Shown here: piece after piece, positions 59,640 through 64,000 of the stretch
How positions within the stretch are numbered: position 1 is the first letter of the stretch
Layout of the letters: each line of letters starts with the position of its first letter
From: an uncultured bacterium
GTDB lineage: Bacteria > Bacteroidota > Ignavibacteria > Kapaibacteriales > UBA4661
Assembly (NCBI GenBank): GCA_937899715.1
Contig: CALCNX010000074.1
Coordinates: 1 to 64,000, forward strand
Reading direction: 5' to 3'
Length of the DNA: 64,000 nucleotides
Notes under the pieces: generated by a model
Told to the model about the DNA's origin: nothing
What the model saw: only the letters and a program-made list of their open reading frames with translations
Database searches by the model: none
Position numbers and translations under genes: made by a program

Positions 59640-61628
59640 ATGGCTCAACGACGCATCAAATCGCCCCTGCTCTTGCTCTTAGGCTTGCTGCTTTTGCTCA
59701 TTCCTATTTTTGCATGGCTCCAATGGCGCTGGATAGGTGAGATTTCCGACCGCGAAGCAGAACGCTTGCGCATCAATGTCCGTACAACTACTACATATGC
59801 AGCATGGAATTTCAATCAACGCCTCATGGGGCTTCAACAAGCATTTACTCTTCCAGCCGAGACAAGCGATAGCACCATAGCGGAGGAACTGGCGGATGCG
59901 TGGCACCTCTGGAAACAGCATAACGACTCGCTTATTGTAGCGTCAGTGTACCTTGTCCGTGCGCAAGAGCATAAAGTGTACCGTCTTGACCTGCCTACAA
60001 AACAACTTTTACTTGTGCCTGATAGTCAATTGACTTCCATAGGCATTGACCTTGAGAATATGCCGCCTATTAGCCGCGTTACAAAAGGTCTTCGGGCGCT
60101 TATACTGCCAATGTTTCCAGCAAGTACGGGTAACCGGAGTTATTCCGCTTCAGGATATTTCTCAAGAAACAATCCACCACAACAGGTACAAACAAGCGGA
60201 ACACGTACAAAAAATGGCTCCCCGCCACTCACAGTCCAGGGTGAAATTCGCAAAGGGTTTCCACAACGAGATTCCCAGCACAAAGCCACCCCGTACAATG
60301 ATAATAAGCGACTTCCATATCAAGGCATGACGTTCCCGCAACCGGGAAGTTTTGCCATGAATAATATAATTATTGTACCGGACAGTACCAATCTTCGTAA
60401 GCGTATTCTCCCCTCCATCATGCACCTTTACTTCCATGAACGAGAATACCGTTGGACGGTGCTGCAAAATGATGACAGCACGGTTTTAAGTTCCTCCGAA
60501 CCAAGGCTCTCAGGAAGTGAAAGAACCTCATCAGACTTTACAACGGTTATTGGTTTTATTCCGCCCCGCCCACCCGGACGCATGGGGCGAACGATGGCGG
60601 CACTAACTTCCAGAATGCCGCTTATTCTGGCGGCAGAGAGCGACTCCCTTATGCAAAAAAATAATCCGCAGTCCTCGCCGGTTCAAAATCTGGCGCGGGC
60701 GGCGGGAGCCGATTCTCTCGCCATCAAAGAGTTTTTCGGAACGACCGAGCTGCGCGTCGTGGCGGCACGAGGCTCGCTGGCACGTGAGGTGGAGGCATTT
60801 CGCTGGCGGAACGTGGCGGTGAGCTTTGGAGCGCTTCTTGTGTTGGCGGGGGGCTTGGTGATTGTCTTTGCATCGGTAGCACGTTCAGAGCGTCTGGCGC
60901 GTCAGCAGATGCAATTCGTGGCAGGCGTATCGCATGAGCTTCGCACACCGCTTGCAGTCTTGAATTCAGCCAGCGAGAATTTATCAGATGGCATCGTCAA
61001 AACGCCGGAACAGGCGCGGCGCTACGGACAGGTGATGAAGCGTGAAATCACGCGACTGATGGAAATGGTGGAACAAACCCTGAACTTTGCCGGAATTCAG
61101 TCCGGTAAACGCAATTATGACCGCCAACCAACCGATGTAAAAGCGCTTCTGGACGAATGTTTGGAGCGCAATGCTATTTTTCTACACGGTGAAAACTGTA
61201 CACCAACTGTTGAAATTGAGAACAACCTGCCGCCAATTCTTGCCGATGCCCGTGCGCTCGGTTCGGTGTTAGATAATCTTCTGGCAAACGCCGTCAAATA
61301 TAGCGTTGGCAAATGCAATGTACACTTAAGCGCTTCAGTGCTTGCGGGCAAGGAACTCCTGCTCACCGTGCGGGACTGCGGGCGTGGCATAGCACCCAAA
61401 GAACAAAAACGTATCTTTGAGCCGTTTTACCGAACAAGCGAGGTTATTGATGCACAGATTCACGGTAACGGGCTAGGACTGGCAATCGTGCAGCACATCG
61501 TCAAGCAGCACGGCGGCTACGTTACGCTTGAAAGCGAGCTTGGTAAAGGCTCAACGTTTGCTGTCCACATCCCCCTTCCAAAACAAAGCGACCTCAAACA
61601 ATTTGCCGAACTTCAGTCGGCATTGTAA
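59640..61628 (+). CDS. Membrane sensor histidine kinase
   Basis: A 662-residue kinase. Two membrane helices (LLLLLGLLLLLIPIFAWL near 10-27; VAVSFGALLVLAGGLVIVFA near 391-412) bound a ~360-residue sensor region that contains a low-complexity Asn/Gln/Pro stretch at ~170-245. The DHp helix carries FVAGVSHELRTPLAVL (phospho-His 432). The ATPase domain has NLLANAVKYS (N-box), VRDCGRGIAPKEQ (G1), FEPFYR (F-box) and NGLGLAIVQHIVKQHGG (G2). It is followed 130 bases later by its response regulator. The sensed signal is unknown. Confidence 0.9.
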   Translation: MAQRRIKSPLLLLLGLLLLLIPIFAWLQWRWIGEISDREAERLRINVRTTTTYAAWNFNQRLMGLQQAFTLPAETSDSTIAEELADAWHLWKQHNDSLIVASVYLVRAQEHKVYRLDLPTKQLLLVPDSQLTSIGIDLENMPPISRVTKGLRALILPMFPASTGNRSYSASGYFSRNNPPQQVQTSGTRTKNGSPPLTVQGEIRKGFPQRDSQHKATPYNDNKRLPYQGMTFPQPGSFAMNNIIIVPDSTNLRKRILPSIMHLYFHEREYRWTVLQNDDSTVLSSSEPRLSGSERTSSDFTTVIGFIPPRPPGRMGRTMAALTSRMPLILAAESDSLMQKNNPQSSPVQNLARAAGADSLAIKEFFGTTELRVVAARGSLAREVEAFRWRNVAVSFGALLVLAGGLVIVFASVARSERLARQQMQFVAGVSHELRTPLAVLNSASENLSDGIVKTPEQARRYGQVMKREITRLMEMVEQTLNFAGIQSGKRNYDRQPTDVKALLDECLERNAIFLHGENCTPTVEIENNLPPILADARALGSVLDNLLANAVKYSVGKCNVHLSASVLAGKELLLTVRDCGRGIAPKEQKRIFEPFYRTSEVIDAQIHGNGLGLAIVQHIVKQHGGYVTLESELGKGSTFAVHIPLPKQSDLKQFAELQSAL

Positions 61629-61670
61629 GTATTTGTTACCACAAACAAATGATCAAGAGGAGAATTTTTG

Positions 61671-61706
61671 ATACGGATTGAAGAGGATTACACAGATTAC
61701 ACGGAT
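61671..61706. repeat. Phrase-like repeat remnant (ATTACACAGATTACACGGAT)
   Basis: The run 'cggattgaagaggattacacagattacacggat' between the kinase and regulator genes belongs to a word family widespread between genes of FCB and other environmental bacteria. A shorter relative ('aaatccgtgttatcagtgttc') lies at 27767-27787. It has no coding sense in any frame. Confidence 0.45.
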
Positions 61707-61758
61707 ACCAAGAGGTAACACACACAATGGTAATAGCTTTCAGAAAAAAAGCATTGTT

Positions 61759-62463
61759 ATGAAACATTCACTTCTTCTTATCGAAGACGACGCGGGATTG
61801 GTTTTCACTATCACCGACCGACTTCTTGCTGAGGGCTACGACATTGAGACCGCCTTAGACGGACGCTCAGGCTTGGAACTGGCAATGACAAAAGGCTTCG
61901 ATCTAATTTTGCTGGATGTGATGCTACCCGAAAAAAACGGTTTCGATGTATGCCGTGACCTTCGGCGCGGCGGCATAACCACGCCGATTATCATGCTGAC
62001 CGCTCGCGGGCAGTTGGACGATAAAGTAGCAGGGTTAAAATTGGGTGCAGACGACTATCTTACCAAGCCCTTTGAAGCACCAGAACTCATTGCCCGCATC
62101 GAAGCACACCTTCGGCGCAGCCAATATGCGGCTGTGAGCGAAACCTCAAGCACCAAAACACAAGAAGTTTACGAGTTCGGTGACGTGCGTGTGGATGTAC
62201 GCGGCATGGAAGTACAGCGCGGCGGACAAACACTGGAACTTTCGGCAAAAGAATTTCAACTCTTGCATTACCTCCTTGAGCATCGCGGCACGATGCTTTC
62301 CCGCGATGATATTTTGAACAACGTCTGGGGCTACGATGCCATGCCGACCACACGCACGGTGGACACACACATTGCGTGGCTGCGCCAAAAGCTGGAACCG
62401 AATCCCCGCCAGCCGCAGTATATCCTGACAGCACATGGCATGGGCTATAAATTTGTGGGGTAA
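61759..62463 (+). CDS. OmpR/PhoB-type response regulator
   Basis: A 234-residue regulator. Receiver: LLLIEDDAG with the acidic pair, ILLDVMLPEKNGF with phospho-acceptor Asp53, IMLTARG and ADDYLTKPFEA (Lys103). The C-terminal winged helix is LSAKEFQLLHYLLEHRGTML, VWGYDAMPTTRTVDTHIAWL and ILTAHGMGYKFVG. It partners with the kinase at 59640. ATG 61759 is chosen because the upstream open frame (from 61678) is encoded by a repeat remnant. Confidence 0.92.
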   Translation: MKHSLLLIEDDAGLVFTITDRLLAEGYDIETALDGRSGLELAMTKGFDLILLDVMLPEKNGFDVCRDLRRGGITTPIIMLTARGQLDDKVAGLKLGADDYLTKPFEAPELIARIEAHLRRSQYAAVSETSSTKTQEVYEFGDVRVDVRGMEVQRGGQTLELSAKEFQLLHYLLEHRGTMLSRDDILNNVWGYDAMPTTRTVDTHIAWLRQKLEPNPRQPQYILTAHGMGYKFVG

Positions 62464-62499
62464 AAGCGATGCAGATTACCCAAGGAAGTTGGTTTTACC

Positions 62500-62853
62500 T
62501 TATTTGGATGCTTCGCTGGAAGAAGTCATATCCAATTGTTTCTTCTTTGCCATAGTTTTCGCTCGCTGCGTGGCGACGGCAATAACGACAGCCCCCACAA
62601 CCAATACCGTCGTAGGATAGACCGCAAATTGCGCCGCCGTACTATATGCTGCTTGCTGGTAGTAATTCCATCCCGTAACAACGCACCAGCCCATTGTGAG
62701 CGGCACCGCAAAGCACAATGCCACAGACAAATACACAAGCATAGGTCGCTCGGTATCATCTATCACCCTATACGGCATAAACAACGCCAGAGGAGCTGTA
62801 ATGAGGACAGCCAGTGCGCCAAGACACAAGAGGAAAAGGGCGAGTATATTCAT
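62500..62853 (-). CDS. Small integral membrane protein, unknown function
   Basis: A 117-residue hydrophobic protein with three predicted membrane helices: ILALFLLCLGALAVLITAPL, MLVYLSVALCFAVPLTMGWC and VYPTTVLVVGAVVIAVAT. A short charged tail (AKTMAKKKQLD) follows. No family recognised. ATG 62853 begins the first helix; the frame opens at 62904. It is convergent with the response regulator and lies 71 bases downstream of the GPP34 gene, so they may be co-transcribed. Confidence 0.6.
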   Translation of the reverse strand: MNILALFLLCLGALAVLITAPLALFMPYRVIDDTERPMLVYLSVALCFAVPLTMGWCVVTGWNYYQQAAYSTAAQFAVYPTTVLVVGAVVIAVATQRAKTMAKKKQLDMTSSSEASK

Positions 62854-62924
62854 CAGAAAAAGAAAGAGTGTTGGATTGTGAGTGAAGGGCGCTGAAGATA
62901 ACAATACTTGAGAAAAAATTTACT

Positions 62925-63707
62925 TTAGTGACTACCACCGTCGCCGCCTCCGCCATCGCCACCATCTCCGCCCCCTGCATCGGCAGAAGCATCAACGGCA
63001 TCAGCAATTGCGTCCATGGCAATGGTAAGCGTGTCAAGCGCCACTTCAATGCTTTCCAACATCTCCGCGCGACGCTCTGCATCTTCAATTGCCTCTTGGG
63101 TAAAATTCCCGTAAGGCTGCTTCTTGAGCGCTGTTTGCACATCTTCTTCTAATCCTGTTGGGTTGTTTTTGTGCCAGTCAGGAAAAATGTATGGCAGCAA
63201 CCGTGCGGACTTCACAAGACTAAGCAGTATGAGCACTGCATATTCCGGCGGTTCGGCGCTCACAATCACCTTTTCCAAACGGCTGATGATTGCTTGCTTC
63301 GCGGCAAAATCAATAAGCGGATAACGCTTCAGGGTAAAAATCTTCCACTTTTTGCGAAGCTCAAGACGTATAACACCCTTTGCGACAAGCCCGCCAAGCA
63401 ATCGTGCGGAAGAGGTGTGATAGGCGTATAATACTTGCACCCAATACTTCGCGTCTTTAGGCTTTTTCGGTTTGGCGATGCGGCGCTGCACTGCGCCAAG
63501 AACGGCATCGGGACAAGATTGTGGCTGCACCACGCAATTTTTGTTGTGGTCGAAAGCAACATAGCCGCCCGTAACCAAGTCCATAAGCGCTGCGCCTGCA
63601 AGGGCATAGCCCACGCGCTGTGAAAGGTTGTAGTTGTGCGGCTTCCCGTCCTCATCGCGCATGGAGAGGAGTTGAAGTTGTTCATAGAGGTAGAGAGTGG
63701 TTTCCAT
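62925..63707 (-). CDS. GPP34 (Golgi phosphoprotein 3-like) family protein
   Basis: A 260-residue protein of the GPP34 family: TTLYLYEQLQLLSMRDEDGK, YALAGAALMDLVTGGYVAFD, GAVQRRIAKPKKPKDAKYW and LLGGLVAKGVIRLELRKKW, then KVIVSAEPPEYAVLILLSLV. In eukaryotes GOLPH3 binds phosphatidylinositol-4-phosphate; bacterial members have unknown roles and are common in actinobacteria. A Gly/Asp-rich tail (AGGGDGGDGGGGDGG) is unusual. ATG 63707 is chosen. It lies beside a P-type ATPase gene on the same strand (25-base gap). Confidence 0.78.
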   Translation of the reverse strand: METTLYLYEQLQLLSMRDEDGKPHNYNLSQRVGYALAGAALMDLVTGGYVAFDHNKNCVVQPQSCPDAVLGAVQRRIAKPKKPKDAKYWVQVLYAYHTSSARLLGGLVAKGVIRLELRKKWKIFTLKRYPLIDFAAKQAIISRLEKVIVSAEPPEYAVLILLSLVKSARLLPYIFPDWHKNNPTGLEEDVQTALKKQPYGNFTQEAIEDAERRAEMLESIEVALDTLTIAMDAIADAVDASADAGGGDGGDGGGGDGGSH

Positions 63708-63732
63708 TCGTGTATGGAGCAAGGGTATATGG

Positions 63733-64000
63733 TTATTTCTTCACAAACTTGTTTCGCACTGCCAAAAGCAGTTTTTCCAATTCGACAACCACAATAATTG
63801 AGAACGATACACCCAAAACGCGCAGCCAATCACCAGATTCCAGCGCGAACGGCGTATTGAGCAGTCCGTCAACAAAAGGTAGTTCTACCGCACCAACCTG
63901 CATTGCCATAGCAAAAAACATTACGCCAAGAAGCGGCAAATTGTCCGTAAAGCTGATTTTTTCTACACCTTCACCCGTTGCGCGTCCCGGTAGATTCCAA
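63733..64000 (-). CDS. Cation-transporting P-type ATPase, C-terminal fragment
   Basis: The frame is open to the right edge of the window, so only the last 89 residues are present: LPGRATGEGVEKISFTDN, then PLLGVMFFAMAMQVGAVELP, LLNTPFALESGDWLRVLGVS and a last membrane helix (FSIIVVVELEKLLLAVRNKF). This matches the Cation_ATPase_C region (membrane helices 9-10) of calcium- or proton-type P2 ATPases. The ion cannot be decided from this end. Confidence 0.65.
   Translation of the reverse strand, partial: WNLPGRATGEGVEKISFTDNLPLLGVMFFAMAMQVGAVELPFVDGLLNTPFALESGDWLRVLGVSFSIIVVVELEKLLLAVRNKFVKK

Noticed and set aside
1..64000. CRISPR array, tRNA, rRNA, insertion sequence or prophage
   Set aside because: No regularly spaced repeats, no cloverleaf or rRNA-like stretch, and no transposase, integrase or phage structural gene was recognised on either strand.

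Overview
The window is a contiguous stretch of a bacterial chromosome or metagenome contig, most likely from the Bacteroidota/Chlorobiota (FCB) group, perhaps a Kapabacteria- or Ignavibacteria-like lineage. The lineage below phylum is inference. Supporting evidence: two secreted proteins end in type IX secretion (Por) C-terminal sorting domains; several genes have TAnnTTTG-type -7 promoter boxes with a TTTG-like -33 element; Shine-Dalgarno sequences are mostly absent; and the family mix (SpoIIE phosphatases on TPR or regulator-propeller scaffolds, BNR/VPS10-like exoproteins, DUF4397 exoproteins, WD40-plus-barrel proteins) is typical of that group. No rRNA, tRNA, CRISPR, phage or insertion sequence was recognised. 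The first ~230 bases look foreign to the rest and join a truncated TPR gene, so the left end is probably chimeric.

Layout. 0-4 kb: truncated TPR protein, MarR regulator, LOG-family protein, SirB1-like protein, degenerate receiver. 4-9.5 kb (minus): a composite outer-membrane-type protein (barrel, VWA, OmpA), two small envelope proteins and a KdsC-like phosphatase. 9.5-11.4 kb: prmA and a Ppx/GppA phosphatase. 11.4-13.1 kb: haloalkane-dehalogenase-like hydrolase with a TetR repressor and a palindromic operator. 13.1-16.4 kb: queD-folE-(nuclease-like protein)-rnhB-mog operon. 16.6-22.7 kb: TolB-like/barrel protein, putative lipoprotein, RodZ-like protein. 22.9-33 kb: heparinase-like protein, LRR protein, PLP-binding protein, purine nucleoside phosphorylase, lipoprotein, CheV, DinB-like protein, phosphate acetyltransferase. 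33-36.6 kb: moaD and moaE separated and flanked by three toxin-antitoxin-like pairs, two of which carry apparent lesions (a C10 tract and an in-frame amber codon). 36.6-41.2 kb: two BNR-repeat exoproteins.

41.3-52.2 kb holds the most interesting system: two tandemly duplicated TPR-SpoIIE phosphatases, a SiaB-like kinase, a SiaC-like partner protein, and a third SpoIIE phosphatase on a regulator-propeller/GAF scaffold. Together they look like a SiaABC-type threonine-phosphorylation partner switch with three input phosphatases. One copy has lost a conserved Asp of the phosphatase centre and another has lost ~45 residues of TPR.

52.2-64 kb: three alpha/beta hydrolases in a row (two clearly paralogous), a large DUF4397-repeat secreted protein, a histidine kinase/OmpR-type regulator pair, a small membrane protein, a GPP34-family protein, and the C-terminal end of a cation-transporting P-type ATPase running off the window. 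Short intergenic hairpins and phrase-like repeats (8.3, 20.1, 20.2, 27.8 and 61.7 kb) look like dispersed miniature repeats.
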